From contig JAOAGZ010000006.1 in the NCBI GenBank assembly GCA_026415495.1, positions 1-57,063 on the forward strand: a stretch of DNA of 57,063 bases. The letters are read 5' to 3'. The position numbers were made by a program, and so were the translations under genes. This stretch comes from Eximiradius proteiniborus (GTDB taxonomy: Bacteria > Bacteroidota > Ignavibacteria > Kapaibacteriales > UBA2268). Below the pieces are notes generated by a model that was not told where the DNA came from, made no database searches, and was given only the letters and a program-made list of their open reading frames with translations. Position 1 is the stretch's first letter. Each line of letters opens with the position of its first letter. Below are positions 25,574-35,596 of this stretch, in pieces.

Positions 25574-26023
25574 CTACTCCCTGAAATTTCTGAATTCATC
25601 TAAATATACATCATCGAAATATCGCTTGCCCGAATGAAAGATAATTTTTGAAGGTTTTTCTGTTAGTTCAATTTTAATATTTCCCGTTTTAATTTGTTCA
25701 AGAAGGCGAACAGCTTCATTTTTTTCGTTAGCAACTTCAATTGGGACAATCATTTCGCGGTTTTTTCGCAAGTATAAATTATAAATAGCAATTTTTTTCG
25801 TTAATTCGCGAAAAAGTATTGGTATTGGTGTGTCCTCGAACTTGTATCGCACAGAAATATATGCTTTCACTTCTTCGGTGGCTGATGAAATTGCATCATC
25901 AACCACCGACGGAATTATTTCGCTGCCATCGCCCGAGAGCTCGGCAAGTTTGCTTGTGCCAAGCTCCGCAATCAGGTCATTTATTGTTGTCCACTGCATA
26001 ACACATTCCGGAAAATTTATCAT
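25574..26023 (-). CDS. Phage gp36-like protein (DUF1320 family)
   Basis: 149 residues from ATG 26023, which overlaps the cement-protein stop (TGATG). An internal ATG at 25999 gives MQWTTINDLIAELGTSKL, which matches the usual family start and may be the true one. Family features: the N-terminal DL-x-ELG segment, DDAISSATEEVKAYIS and the conserved helix RELTKKIAIYNLYLRK. In Mu-like phages the homolog is a head or neck protein encoded after the capsid gene, as here. Confidence 0.8.
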   Translation of the reverse strand: MINFPECVMQWTTINDLIAELGTSKLAELSGDGSEIIPSVVDDAISSATEEVKAYISVRYKFEDTPIPILFRELTKKIAIYNLYLRKNREMIVPIEVANEKNEAVRLLEQIKTGNIKIELTEKPSKIIFHSGKRYFDDVYLDEFRNFRE

Positions 26024-26364
26024 CAAGGAACAAGCATCACTTTGATAATCCCGCCATTTTCTGTTGATTCGAGAGCACGGGCATTAACGGCAGCCCCAGA
26101 TGTTGCAACCACAGCTCTGCCCTGAGAGTCGCTTGCAAGGTTGTCCCCCACCGATATAGCCCCGACTGCTTCCACCGGAACAGTTCCAATTGTTACCACG
26201 CTTGCAGATTTGTTTGCGGGGAATTTGCGTTCCGATACTCCGAGCGATTTGCTTCCAGCAGTGCAATGCGAACCACCAAAACCAACAAAGCGAAATGCCA
26301 GCAAATTATCGCTCGACTTTATTGTAATTTTCTGAACGGGCTGATAAAGAACGCTGTTTTTCAT
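26023..26364 (-). CDS. Capsid cement/decoration protein (DUF2190-like)
   Basis: 113 residues, Gly/Ala/Val-rich. The pattern matches the small capsid-stabilising proteins: VTIGTVPVEAVGAISVGDNL, SDSQGRAVVAT and AVNARALESTENGGIIKVML near the end. Binds the outer surface of assembled capsids. Lies 12 bp after the major capsid gene, as usual in this arrangement. Confidence 0.82.
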   Translation of the reverse strand: MKNSVLYQPVQKITIKSSDNLLAFRFVGFGGSHCTAGSKSLGVSERKFPANKSASVVTIGTVPVEAVGAISVGDNLASDSQGRAVVATSGAAVNARALESTENGGIIKVMLVP

Positions 26365-26376
26365 ATTTCCTCCTGT

Positions 26377-27303
26377 TTATAATTGATTAAGTATTAAACA
26401 TCCGGCTTGTGGTGAAGTCATCTTCAGGCAGTAATTATCTGTTGCCCGGATCACTTTGATTTTCCCGCCGTTTTCGTAGTATGTGTCTATCTCGGGCATA
26501 CCGCGCCTGCGAAGTGTGTAGCCAAAGCTCGGGTTGAATTCGTTGCGAACATCAGGCGAGCTATCATCGACAAATGCAAGAATTATCGAATTGCCCCAGA
26601 CATTTTCGAAACTTACTCCGTCGGGCGAAAACACCGTTGTAGCAATTCTTACTTTCGGAATATCAAAGTAATCGGAAAAAATTTTAGTATTTAGTGAAGT
26701 TATTCCTGCATATTTAAATTTGTCTTCTAAGGAAACATCATTACATATCAGCTGATAAACCGGGTAGCTCAGTATCATTGTATTGGGTCGCACTCCAATA
26801 CTGGCTCGCACACGCTCGATTGCTTCCCTGATTATCTGCGAGGAACCGATAGATAAGTTGTTCTGGCTTGTAGCATCAATGATGATTTTGTTATCATCCG
26901 GATAATTATCCGGGTTGGTTGCAATTTTTGCGGCTTCAAGCTCGCAATTTAGTTCCAAAACATCAATTAATTGGCGAACAGTGTATTGCTCGTATTTGTA
27001 GAAATCATTTATTTGCTCTTCTTCCAGATAATCGACAGCCATCTCGACATCTCTTTCGGTTGTTTCAAATTCCAGCAAATCAAATTCAGTCTGAGGCAAA
27101 CGGTTGGAGTTGCTTCCTATGGCGCGGGAAGTTGAGCGTTCCACAAAAGCGGACTTCCCAAAAACGGGTATTCTTCCTTTCTGCTTGCTAACTTCAACAA
27201 TCGGGAATAGTTCTTTACCGACATATTTGCGGTTTACATACCCCTGTGCAAGCGTAGTCAGCACGGGGTCAAGAGTTCTTAGTTCATAGGTTTGGCTATG
27301 CAT
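26377..27303 (-). CDS. Phage major capsid protein
   Basis: 308 residues. Typical small HK97-fold capsid pattern: N-terminal ELRTLDPVLTTLAQGYVNRK, a FVERSTSRAIGS loop, central ERDVEMAVDYLEEEQI and the A-domain motif NVWGNSIILAFVDDSS, then FNPSFGYTLRRRGMPEID. A strong GGAGGAG precedes the ATG, which overlaps the protease stop by 8 bp. Closest to capsid proteins of Mu-like and lambda-E-like phages; an encapsulin is unlikely because protease, cement and portal genes are linked. Confidence 0.85.
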   Translation of the reverse strand: MHSQTYELRTLDPVLTTLAQGYVNRKYVGKELFPIVEVSKQKGRIPVFGKSAFVERSTSRAIGSNSNRLPQTEFDLLEFETTERDVEMAVDYLEEEQINDFYKYEQYTVRQLIDVLELNCELEAAKIATNPDNYPDDNKIIIDATSQNNLSIGSSQIIREAIERVRASIGVRPNTMILSYPVYQLICNDVSLEDKFKYAGITSLNTKIFSDYFDIPKVRIATTVFSPDGVSFENVWGNSIILAFVDDSSPDVRNEFNPSFGYTLRRRGMPEIDTYYENGGKIKVIRATDNYCLKMTSPQAGCLILNQL

Positions 27304-28177
27304 TTTCTCCTCCTTGTAAAATATTTAATGCTTTCAGATAGGTAACCGAAGGATCATTCAAGGTCATTTCTAATGCTTTGCGATGAATTTCAAGGCGATT
27401 TTCATCTACTTTTTTTCCTTCGAACTGATGTTCAATATTTCCGGCATTAGCGATAGATAGTTGTGAAAAATAAGCGGACGGCTTAATACATTCGAGAATA
27501 GTAATAAACTCTTTGGCAAGATTAAACGAACCTGGTTCGTTGGTTTTGTGTGTAGCAGTTTCAGATTGGACGAGCAATTCCACAAGCTTTTCTTTTATGG
27601 CATCGTTTTTTAGAAGTAGTTGATTGCGTTCGAGAAAATTCTCGACAAATTCGCGGTATTCGAGCTTGCGTAGTTTTTCCTGAAGCTGAGCTATTTGCTC
27701 GTTAAGCTGTTTGTTCTGTTCTGCAAGAGACTGGATTTCGTTTTCGTCGTCTGTTTTGTTTAGAAATTCGTAAGCAAAAGTGTAGTAATCGTTTTCGCCA
27801 TCGTCGAAGGAAACCGGAGCGAGCCCATCCACTGCCGGGGAAGATGCACCCAGCAAACCAATGTGCCGCAGCAGCAGTTCCGGAGTAAGTGCAATAGAAA
27901 CACGCCGGTATTTCCCCTGACGAACCTCCTCAATAATTTCGCCCGATACTTCTTTGAGCTTTGCTAAAAGTTTATTTCCGCGCCGGGCAAGACGCTCTAC
28001 CCATCCATAGGCTGGGGCATCATCTTTCGGATGACCCTTCACCAGCGGAGCTTCGTATCCGTGCTGAGTTGCTGCATTGTAGGTGCGTTCTATTGCTTCC
28101 AATGTAACGCTATCAGCAAAAAACGGACGCCCCTTGCTATCGTTGAAATTCCCTGTCCGAAATACCTCAATCCACAT
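27296..28177 (-). CDS. Mu gpI-like head maturation protease/scaffold
   Basis: 293 residues from ATG 28177 (GAGG six bases upstream; an upstream TTG is not supported). The N-terminal protease domain (about 1-140) has WIEVFRTGNFNDSKG, EAPLVKGHPKDDAPAYGWVE, and YRRVSIALTPELLL. A coiled-coil scaffold follows (about 150-190, SLAEQNKQLNEQIAQLQEKL), then a C-terminal region likely removed at maturation. It would assemble the procapsid and digest the scaffold. First gene of the cassette. Confidence 0.85.
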   Translation of the reverse strand: MWIEVFRTGNFNDSKGRPFFADSVTLEAIERTYNAATQHGYEAPLVKGHPKDDAPAYGWVERLARRGNKLLAKLKEVSGEIIEEVRQGKYRRVSIALTPELLLRHIGLLGASSPAVDGLAPVSFDDGENDYYTFAYEFLNKTDDENEIQSLAEQNKQLNEQIAQLQEKLRKLEYREFVENFLERNQLLLKNDAIKEKLVELLVQSETATHKTNEPGSFNLAKEFITILECIKPSAYFSQLSIANAGNIEHQFEGKKVDENRLEIHRKALEMTLNDPSVTYLKALNILQGGENA

Positions 28178-28473
28178 TTTAACCTCAAATAGTGTTGAAC
28201 CTTGATGCAAATCTATCGAGGCATAGCGAACAGGTTAAAAAACTGAATAATAATTTTGTTAAAATTGAGTTTATAGTATTTATGGAATTATTGTGGAACT
28301 GTATGCAAAAATATTCAATACTAATAAATCATTATTTTCGTTAAAATACGAAAATTAATTCAAGTTTTCTTATGCATTACCGAAAAATATTATTGTCGGA
28401 TTAGCCGTTGATTGGGAGAGAATAATCGAAAGCAAATGATATTATTGTTTAATAATAAATATGGAGTTTTTCA

Positions 28474-31470
28474 ATGAAAATTGGTGTCAAAATTGCACTT
28501 AGTTTTGTCGGTGCATTTATATTCGTCTTAGTAATCGGATATTTTGGTGTTTCTTCCCTATCCAAAATAAACGAGAACACACAACAAATCGTAAATTATT
28601 ATTACCCCAAAACCATTTGGGCAAACGAGATAGTTGATCAGTTAAATATCAATGCAAAAGCCCTGCGTGATGCTATTATTCGTAAAGATGATGAGAAAAA
28701 ATTAAATGCTGATATTGAACGTGCAAAAGCTGTATCTCACATAATTTCTCAAGCTATCGATTCATTGCAAGATTTGAAATCAACTGAAAAGGGTGCTCAG
28801 CTTGTCAATAAATTAAATGACACAAGGGCGCAATATAGAACTGCCAGAGAAAAACTTTTCGAATTATTTGAAAATAAACGTTTCGATGAAGCTTTTGCAC
28901 TAATGACTGGTGATTTAGAAAAATATGAAAAACAATATTTTGAAGTTTGTGATGATATGATTAAGTATGCCTCAGAAGAATTGAATAACTTCGGAAAAAT
29001 TGCATCACAACAATATCAATCTACACTGAGATTGTTTATTATTATTTTAGTTGCTGCTGCTATTATTGAATTAATAGTAGGATGGTTTTTAATACGTTCT
29101 ATCACAAAACCGCTCAACCAAGCAGTTACTGCAATTGATAATATTGCTCGTGGCAATGTTGATGTCAATCTGGAAACAAAATCCAAAGACGAAACAGGAA
29201 CTATGCTTAACGCCCTGAGCACAATGGTCGGCAATTTGAGAAATTTAGTCAAAGAGATGAATACGATGACTGATTATGCATTAAACGGAAAATTAGACGC
29301 ACGAGGAAAAGCAAATCAATTCGAAGGTGAATACAGAAAAATTGTCGAAGGATTCAACTCAACACTCGATGCTGTTATCGGACCTCTCAACGTTGCTGCT
29401 GAATATATCGACCGCATCTCCAAAGGTGATATTCCTCCAAGAATAATTGATGAATACAAGGGTGACTTTAACGAAATTAAAAATAATATGAATGTGCTTA
29501 TTGATGCTACACAAAACATTGCAGATGTATTGGTTCAGGTCTCGAAAGGTAATTTGGATATTGCAATAAAAGAGCGTTCATCGTCGGATATATTAATTCA
29601 AAGTGTTAATACAACTATCAATTCAGTTCGTCAGCTGACAATGGATGTGAAGTACTTAGCAGAAAATGCTATGCTTGGCAATTTAAATGTCGAAGTAGAT
29701 GAAAACAAATACGAAGGCGAATATAAAAATATCATTTCTGGTGTGAACAACACATTAATAAGCGTTGTCAATATTATTAATTCAATGAATGCAAGCGTAA
29801 TGATTGGCGATAAGAACGGAATCATAAATTTTGTAAACAATTCCAGTTTCGATTTATTCAATAAACATATCAACAATATTAAATCACATCTTCCTGATTT
29901 CTCAAGCGACAAATTGATTGGAAGCCCAATCGACAAATATCACAAAAATCCAACTCATCAGAAAGCAATGCTTTCAAAAATGGAATCTCCGGTTAGCAGT
30001 TTCATTAGTATGGGCGAAGCTAAGTTCAAACTAAATGTTTCACCAATAAACAATAGAAATGGCGAACGACTTGCATACGTAGTTGAGTGGCTCGATCAAA
30101 CAGATGAAATTAACTTCAACGAAGGATTGAATAACTTGATTGAAGATATTACCGAAGGACATCTAAAATCAAGAATGGATTCTGAAAAAGTTGCTGGTAT
30201 ATACCAACAAACTGCTTCCGGAATAAACAGAATGCTCAATAATCTGCTCGAACCGATAAACGACGTTACAGATGCACTCAAGCAAATGGCAGAAGGTAAT
30301 TTATCATTAAAAGTAGAAGGCAACTACAAAGGCGATCACGCAATTTTGGTAAATGCACTCAATACAACTATCGAACAAATGCCTTTCAAAGAAACCATTC
30401 AGGTGCTTCAAGGTGTTGCTAATGGCGATCTTACCCACAAAATAGAAGGCAACTACAAAGGCGATGCTTTGAAATTAAAGGAAGCGTTGAACTCAACAAT
30501 CGACAGTCTGAACGAGATTCTCACCCAGGTTGCTGTAACAGTTGATGAAGTTACTCGTGGCGCTATGCAGGTTTCTGACGCAAGTACTGCACTATCGCAA
30601 GGAGCAACCGAACAAGCAGCCTCGCTCGAAGAAATCACAAGCTCAATGGCAGAAATCGGCTCGCAAACCAAGACAAATGCCGAAAACGCCAACCACGCAA
30701 ATATTCTCACTTTCGAAGCTAAAGAAGCAGCAGAAAAAGGCAACCGCGAAATGCTACAGCTCAACGACGCAATGGAAGAAATTACCGAATCAAGCCGCAA
30801 TATTTCGAAAATCATCAAAGTTATTGACGAAATTGCCTTCCAGACAAACTTGCTCGCACTCAACGCTGCAGTAGAAGCAGCTCGCGCTGGACGCCACGGC
30901 AAAGGTTTCGCAGTTGTTGCCGAAGAAGTTCGCAATCTTGCTGCCCGCTCGGCAACAGCCGCCAAAGAAACTTCCGAACTTATCGAAAACAGTATCAAAG
31001 CTGTTGAAAATGGTTCTATGATTGCTGTTCGCACAGGTGAAGCTCTGGAAGAAATTAAGAACAGTTCCGTAAAAGTTGCCGATATTGTTGGCGAAATTGC
31101 TACTTCTTCCAACGAACAAGCTCTCGCTATTTCGCAAATAAATGAAGGGCTCTCGCAAATCGACAAAGTTACACAAACAAACACTGCAAGTGCCGAAGAA
31201 AGTGCTTCCGCTGCAGAAGAGCTCTCCGGTCAAGCAGCTCAATTGAAAGCTATGATTGCAAGATTCAAATTGAACAACGAAAACGTTCAATTCAGCAATT
31301 TCGAAAGCTCACATTATGTTTCGGGTCGCCGAAGCCGTTCGCTCCCTCACCACCAAACCGAACAAACCGACTATAGCAGTATCGATTTAGGAAGTGAGGA
31401 AGACTACACAAGCAATATTGACCCATCAGATATTATTAAGCTCGACGAAGATGATTTCGGTAGGTATTGA
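28474..31470 (+). CDS. Methyl-accepting chemotaxis protein with multiple HAMP units and a PAS domain
   Basis: 998 residues, about twice the usual size. First transmembrane helix at about 7-28, a four-helix-bundle periplasmic domain, and a second helix near 187-208. A canonical HAMP and several HAMP-like units follow (repeated [21 protein letters not shown] and [14 protein letters not shown]). A PAS domain sits at about 440-545 ([30 protein letters not shown]). The cytoplasmic signalling hairpin carries [18 protein letters not shown]. It signals to CheA/CheW. No sigma-28 promoter was found upstream. A terminator follows. Confidence 0.95.
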   Translation: MKIGVKIALSFVGAFIFVLVIGYFGVSSLSKINENTQQIVNYYYPKTIWANEIVDQLNINAKALRDAIIRKDDEKKLNADIERAKAVSHIISQAIDSLQDLKSTEKGAQLVNKLNDTRAQYRTAREKLFELFENKRFDEAFALMTGDLEKYEKQYFEVCDDMIKYASEELNNFGKIASQQYQSTLRLFIIILVAAAIIELIVGWFLIRSITKPLNQAVTAIDNIARGNVDVNLETKSKDETGTMLNALSTMVGNLRNLVKEMNTMTDYALNGKLDARGKANQFEGEYRKIVEGFNSTLDAVIGPLNVAAEYIDRISKGDIPPRIIDEYKGDFNEIKNNMNVLIDATQNIADVLVQVSKGNLDIAIKERSSSDILIQSVNTTINSVRQLTMDVKYLAENAMLGNLNVEVDENKYEGEYKNIISGVNNTLISVVNIINSMNASVMIGDKNGIINFVNNSSFDLFNKHINNIKSHLPDFSSDKLIGSPIDKYHKNPTHQKAMLSKMESPVSSFISMGEAKFKLNVSPINNRNGERLAYVVEWLDQTDEINFNEGLNNLIEDITEGHLKSRMDSEKVAGIYQQTASGINRMLNNLLEPINDVTDALKQMAEGNLSLKVEGNYKGDHAILVNALNTTIEQMPFKETIQVLQGVANGDLTHKIEGNYKGDALKLKEALNSTIDSLNEILTQVAVTVDEVTRGAMQVSDASTALSQGATEQAASLEEITSSMAEIGSQTKTNAENANHANILTFEAKEAAEKGNREMLQLNDAMEEITESSRNISKIIKVIDEIAFQTNLLALNAAVEAARAGRHGKGFAVVAEEVRNLAARSATAAKETSELIENSIKAVENGSMIAVRTGEALEEIKNSSVKVADIVGEIATSSNEQALAISQINEGLSQIDKVTQTNTASAEESASAAEELSGQAAQLKAMIARFKLNNENVQFSNFESSHYVSGRRSRSLPHHQTEQTDYSSIDLGSEEDYTSNIDPSDIIKLDEDDFGRY

Positions 31471-31498
31471 TGCGTAAACAATTTGTATAAATAACCAC

Positions 31499-31531
31499 AA
31501 AGGCTGCCCGGGACAAAAGGCAGCCTTTTTT
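31499..31531 (+). terminator. Rho-independent terminator of the chemoreceptor gene
   Basis: AAAGGCTGCC stem with GGCAGCCTTT, loop CGGGACAAAA, then a six-T run. Confidence 0.88.
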
Positions 31532-31608
31532 GTGCTTCAATCACTACAAAATTTCAGTTTATTGTGTCGTAATTCAACCCATTCTTATTTTCTTCGGATG
31601 AATAAACC

Positions 31609-31638
31609 AAAAGGCTGCCCACGCAAGAGCAGCCTTTT
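31609..31638 (-). terminator. Terminator of cydAB
   Basis: AAAAGGCTGC stem with GCAGCCTTTT and a ten-base loop; U-rich on both strands, so possibly bidirectional. Located 44 bp after the cydB stop. Its stem nearly repeats that of the chemoreceptor terminator 78 bp away. Confidence 0.75.
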
Positions 31639-31681
31639 CAATTATTTCAAATTCTAATTTATCTGTAAATTTTATATACTT

Positions 31682-32707
31682 TTAATAGCTCATTTTGTTT
31701 AACTTGACTTTTCCTCTGAATATCCAGTAAATCGTAAATGTATATGCAACAACAAATGGCATACCGATTAGTGCAATTATCAGCATTATACTTAATGTTT
31801 TTTGTGATGAAGCCGCATTGTAAATCGTAAGTGAATTTGCAGGGTCTGCCGCCGGAACAATATTCGGGAAAATACCAATCGCAAATAGTGTTAGCAATGC
31901 CAAAATTGAAGCACACGACGACAAAAACGCCCGAAATTCCCTACCGTGATGAATTTCACGTGGAATATTTGCAATGGCAAGCATATTCAAAAGCGGAACA
32001 ATAAACAATATCGGATATTCTTTTATGTTTCCTATCATCTGTGGGAAGAACGTCAAAGTTACCATTGTTGTCGAAACATAACAAATTACAAAGAAAATTA
32101 TAGTATTATTTACCCAACCGCGAACTTTCGCCTGCAGTTCACCTTCGGTTTTCATAACAAGATATATAGCTCCGTGCATCATAAATAATGCTACTGTTGT
32201 TATGCCAACAAGAATAGGATACGGAGTAAGCAAGCTAAACAAAGTGGTTCGCAGCTCGAAATCAGGTTGCACAGGCAAGCCCACAATAACATTACCCATA
32301 GCAACACCCATAAGCAAGGCAATCAATATGCTCGAAACAGAAAACGCAATGTCCCAGTTGCGACGCCAGGTTTTCGATTCGTGCTTGCTGCGGAATTCAA
32401 TTGCAACTGCACGGAAAATCAGCACAAACAGCAGTATCATAAAGGCAACATAAAATCCGGAAAATACAGTTGCGTAAGCGTGTGGAAATGCTGCAAACAA
32501 TGCGCCACCACCAGTTACCAACCAAACTTCGTTTCCGTCCCAGATTGGTCCGATAGAATTCAGCAAAATACGCCTATCGGTATCGTCTTTGACAAGTAAA
32601 TATAATGCACCAACCCCAAGATCGAAGCCATCTAATATTGCATAACCGGTGAATAATATTGCAATCAGAACGAACCAGACAAAATTTAAATCTAAGAACT
32701 CAAACAT
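31682..32707 (-). CDS. cydB: Cytochrome bd ubiquinol oxidase subunit II
   Basis: 341 residues with eight or nine transmembrane helices. Family features: N-terminal FVLIAILFTGYAILDGFDLGVG, SIGPIWDGNEVWLV and PYPILVGITTVALFMMHG. It pairs with CydA in the high-affinity terminal oxidase. Starts 11 bp after the cydA stop. No small cydX gene was recognised downstream before the terminator. Confidence 0.96.
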   Translation of the reverse strand: MFEFLDLNFVWFVLIAILFTGYAILDGFDLGVGALYLLVKDDTDRRILLNSIGPIWDGNEVWLVTGGGALFAAFPHAYATVFSGFYVAFMILLFVLIFRAVAIEFRSKHESKTWRRNWDIAFSVSSILIALLMGVAMGNVIVGLPVQPDFELRTTLFSLLTPYPILVGITTVALFMMHGAIYLVMKTEGELQAKVRGWVNNTIIFFVICYVSTTMVTLTFFPQMIGNIKEYPILFIVPLLNMLAIANIPREIHHGREFRAFLSSCASILALLTLFAIGIFPNIVPAADPANSLTIYNAASSQKTLSIMLIIALIGMPFVVAYTFTIYWIFRGKVKLNKMSY

Positions 32708-32718
32708 ATATATTCCTC

Positions 32719-34086
32719 CTAATTTTTATCAAAGATATATTTTTGTTGTGAGTAAACATCGTCGCCTTCTTCATAAGCATCGGGTCCGTGTTTGATTTTT
32801 CTGTCCAGCAGGAACAAAAAGAGCAGGAACAAAAGTAAATATATTGCTGTAAACAAAATTAAGGAGAATAATACTTCGCTTGAGTTCACTGTTTTCGACA
32901 GTGCATCTTTAGTTCGCATAATTCCATAAACTATCCACGGCTGACGCCCGACTTCTGCTGCAATCCAGCCGATTTGATTAGCCAGTTGCGGTAGCAAAAC
33001 GCTCCAAACCAAAACGTGATGATACCACCGCACATTTTCTAATTTGCCACGCCACCAGAAAAACACACCAAGATACGCAATCAATATCAAAAGCATACCT
33101 ATTGAAATCATTATATGATATGCCTGAAATACAATTTGAACCGGTGGTCTGTCTTCTTTTGCAAATTCGTTAAGTCCCGTAACAGGTGTTTTGCTGTCTC
33201 CATAAATAAGCCAGGAAAGCATACCGGGAACTTTAAATCCATAAACTTTATTATTTTCTTGATCAACCCACCCAAAAAGATATAAGTCCGCCGGACCTGT
33301 TTCATAATGTCCTTCGAATGCAGCCATTTTAGCTGGTTGAGTTTTAGCAACTTGCACACCGCTTGAGTGCCCGGTGAATAATTGAAGCATAGTAGCAAAA
33401 GCAGCCACTACAAGAGCAATTTTAATTGATTGCTTTGCAAAGAAATTATGACGGTTCTTAATCAAATAATAGGCACTAACACTTAATACAAGAAAAGCAC
33501 CTGTTATCCACGCTGCCGAAATAGTATGCGACAGCCTTTCAAGTGTTGATGGATTGAATACAACTTGCCAGAAATTTGTTACTTCGGCTCGTGCCATAGC
33601 ACCTTCGCCTACGATATGAAATCCGGCAGGAGTTTGCATCCACGAGTTCGCAACCAATATCCATACAGCACTAAGATGAGCCCCAAATGCAACCATAATA
33701 GTAGCAATAAAATGCGTTCTTGGTTTCACTTTGTCCCAGCCAAAAACAAGAACTGCAAGGAAGCCCGATTCAAGGAAAAATGCGAAAATTCCTTCTGCTG
33801 CCAACGCACTGCCAAATACATCCCCTACAAATCGCGAATATGCCGCCCAGTTTGTCCCGAACTGAAACTCCATCACTATGCCAGAAGCCACTCCCAAAGC
33901 AAAAATCAGTGCAAATACTTTTACCCAAAACTTAGTCATGTTGTGGTACCGAATATCTTTGGTTTTCATATACATACCCTCCATAATCACAAGCAACAAG
34001 CCAAGCCCGATGCTCATCGGAGGGTAGATATAATGAAAACCGACTGTTAATGCAAACTGGATACGAGAAAGTAGTTCTACATCCAT
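32719..34086 (-). CDS. cydA: Cytochrome bd ubiquinol oxidase subunit I
   Basis: 455 residues, consistent with the short Q-loop class. Starts [20 protein letters not shown], where the helix-one histidine that binds heme is seen. Also [41 protein letters not shown] (heme b region) and [16 protein letters not shown]. Oxidises quinol and reduces O2 at low oxygen. ATG 34086 is chosen because GGAGGT lies 8 nt upstream; the 14 preceding codons are not conserved. Confidence 0.96.
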   Translation of the reverse strand: MDVELLSRIQFALTVGFHYIYPPMSIGLGLLLVIMEGMYMKTKDIRYHNMTKFWVKVFALIFALGVASGIVMEFQFGTNWAAYSRFVGDVFGSALAAEGIFAFFLESGFLAVLVFGWDKVKPRTHFIATIMVAFGAHLSAVWILVANSWMQTPAGFHIVGEGAMARAEVTNFWQVVFNPSTLERLSHTISAAWITGAFLVLSVSAYYLIKNRHNFFAKQSIKIALVVAAFATMLQLFTGHSSGVQVAKTQPAKMAAFEGHYETGPADLYLFGWVDQENNKVYGFKVPGMLSWLIYGDSKTPVTGLNEFAKEDRPPVQIVFQAYHIMISIGMLLILIAYLGVFFWWRGKLENVRWYHHVLVWSVLLPQLANQIGWIAAEVGRQPWIVYGIMRTKDALSKTVNSSEVLFSLILFTAIYLLLFLLFLFLLDRKIKHGPDAYEEGDDVYSQQKYIFDKN

Positions 34087-34282
34087 TAATTGACCTCCAA
34101 GAATACTCAAAAATATTAACGAAGACAAATTTTTGACGAAATATTCATTAATTTGTTTTGAAAGTTGCTTATTTTTTGGACATATTAATTTTTATAAAAC
34201 GAGTTTCTGACATATATGATATTTTTCTATTCTATCATTGCAGAAATAATGAAACTAAGACACGCGCGCCAATTGCGTCTAT

Positions 34283-34324
34283 AAAATAAAAAAATGGCTG
34301 TCTATCGGATAAACAGACAGCCAT
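34283..34324 (-). terminator. Terminator of secG
   Basis: ATGGCTGTCT stem with AGACAGCCAT, eleven-base loop, followed on the minus strand by a seven-T run. Placed 21 bp after the secG stop. Confidence 0.85.
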
Positions 34325-34345
34325 TATAAGGCGTATATAGCTTTA

Positions 34346-34681
34346 TTAATTATTCGGAGCAGGTGTGTTTGGAATTTGATTTGGAACCGGTGCTTGTTGC
34401 ATTGGAACTTCTGTGCCTTCGATAACTGGTTTTTCGATGCTTTCTTTTGGTCCAACAAGGAACATATTAATAACTATTACTATTACTGCAATTGCAGCAG
34501 CCAATCCGATTGTGATTTTTTGCAATAAATCCATTGCCCGACGACTGCCAAACATCGATGAAAAAGTGCCACTCAATCCACCTAAACCTGTAATCATATC
34601 ACCTTTACCGGGCTGGATAAGCACTACAGCAATTAGCAAAATTGAAATTAAAAGCAATAGTATTGTCAAAAAAGTGTACAT
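34346..34681 (-). CDS. secG: Preprotein translocase subunit SecG
   Basis: 111 residues. Two transmembrane helices (about 3-22 and 57-78) and the family loop VLIQPGKGDMITGLGGLSG followed by FGSRRAMDLLQKIT. A Pro/Asn-rich C-terminal tail (PVPNQIPNTPAPNN) is common in this group. Accessory subunit of SecYEG. It lies between fliO and a terminator; the fliO-secG gap is 69 bp. Confidence 0.93.
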   Translation of the reverse strand: MYTFLTILLLLISILLIAVVLIQPGKGDMITGLGGLSGTFSSMFGSRRAMDLLQKITIGLAAAIAVIVIVINMFLVGPKESIEKPVIEGTEVPMQQAPVPNQIPNTPAPNN

Positions 34682-34750
34682 TTTTATACCCTTAATTATT
34701 TTAATCTTATTAAGATAACAAATATAAGAAAAAATAACGAGATAGAAAAA

Positions 34751-35146
34751 TCAATTTTCTCTCGCCCGCAATCCGATTGAATCTTTAAGAAAATTCATAA
34801 ATGATAAATCTTTGCTTTTGCTCTCAGTTTCTGCACTTTTGATTTTCTTAGTCTTGCTTGCAACTTGTTTCAAATCAATATTTGTATAATCAAATTCATC
34901 CTTTAATTGTGAAATCAGATTAATACTTTTATCTGTAACTCCCACAAGCAGTGTTTTGCCATCGGCTTCGACCACACACAAGAAGCTTTTCTGCCCGAGA
35001 GGAAGTTTAGCCACAATTTTCAAGGGGAATTTATTAGGTTGATTTATGAGTTTTGAGGAGTATTTTTTTATCAGCATCAGCACGATAAACACAATACCCA
35101 CACTTGCAAGCAATATAGCAAATGATTTAAGAATAGCTCCATCCAT
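34751..35146 (-). CDS. fliO: Flagellar biosynthesis protein FliO
   Basis: 131 residues. One transmembrane helix near the N-terminus (ILKSFAILLASVGIVFIVLM), then the small cytoplasmic domain PLKIVAKLPLGQKSFLCVV with ADGKTLLVGVTDKSINLI, the FliO hallmark. The tail is Lys/Ser-rich. FliO assists FliP ring assembly in the export gate. Follows fliN by 30 bp. Confidence 0.85.
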   Translation of the reverse strand: MDGAILKSFAILLASVGIVFIVLMLIKKYSSKLINQPNKFPLKIVAKLPLGQKSFLCVVEADGKTLLVGVTDKSINLISQLKDEFDYTNIDLKQVASKTKKIKSAETESKSKDLSFMNFLKDSIGLRAREN

Positions 35147-35176
35147 AGTTATCTCCTTCCCTGGTTCAATACTAAA

Positions 35177-35596
35177 TTACTTACGCAAACCGCGCAGTCT
35201 ATCGGTTGGATCGACCAACGTTGTAATACGAATACCGAAGTGCTTATCAATCACGACAACTTCACCTTCGGCAACTTTCTTTCCGTTAATCAAGACGTCC
35301 ACCGGCTCGCTAACAAGTTTGTCGAACTCAATAACAGAGCCACGTCCAAGCCGCAAAATATCGCGGATAAGCATATTAGTGCGCCCCAACTCAATCGAAA
35401 CCGGAAGTTGCAAGTCATACAACAGTTCAAGCTTCGGATCGAGCGGTGAATATATTGTATCGGCAGAACCGAGTTTCAGCTCACCAAATTCAGCACTCTC
35501 GGCTTCCACTGCCTCTTGCTCTACTTCCGACGATTCCTCCGATTCGAGAGATCCACCGGCAATGAGAGCATCAATTTCTTCCTGCGTCATTGTCAT
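35177..35596 (-). CDS. fliN: Flagellar motor switch protein FliN
   Basis: 139 residues. A variable acidic N-terminus (1-55) and the SpoA domain: [59 protein letters not shown]. Part of the C-ring. Overlaps the fliM stop by 4 bp. Confidence 0.95.
   Translation of the reverse strand: MTMTQEEIDALIAGGSLESEESSEVEQEAVEAESAEFGELKLGSADTIYSPLDPKLELLYDLQLPVSIELGRTNMLIRDILRLGRGSVIEFDKLVSEPVDVLINGKKVAEGEVVVIDKHFGIRITTLVDPTDRLRGLRK

Larger units (their letters stand above)
22375..28177 (-). mobile_element. Phage-derived head and lysis cassette (Mu-like), incomplete
   Basis: Ten tightly packed minus-strand genes: protease/scaffold, major capsid protein, cement protein, gp36-like protein, holin-like protein, CHAP endolysin, two unknowns, a small membrane protein and a DUF935 portal. 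All frames are open and most have strong Shine-Dalgarno sites. Terminase, minor head, tail, repressor, integrase and Mu transposase genes are all absent from the window, and host genes abut both ends. No flanking direct repeats were recognised by eye. The options are a decaying prophage, a gene transfer agent locus, or a domesticated particle. Confidence 0.8.

Noticed and set aside
26377-27303. Encapsulin nanocompartment
   Set aside because: Linked protease, cement and portal genes point to a phage capsid.
28395-28473. Sigma-28 promoter before the chemoreceptor
   Set aside because: A GCCG-like core is present but no TAAA at the right spacing.
34261-34282. Possible half palindrome related to the 6320-6842 family
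   Set aside because: Only about nine bases match; could be chance.
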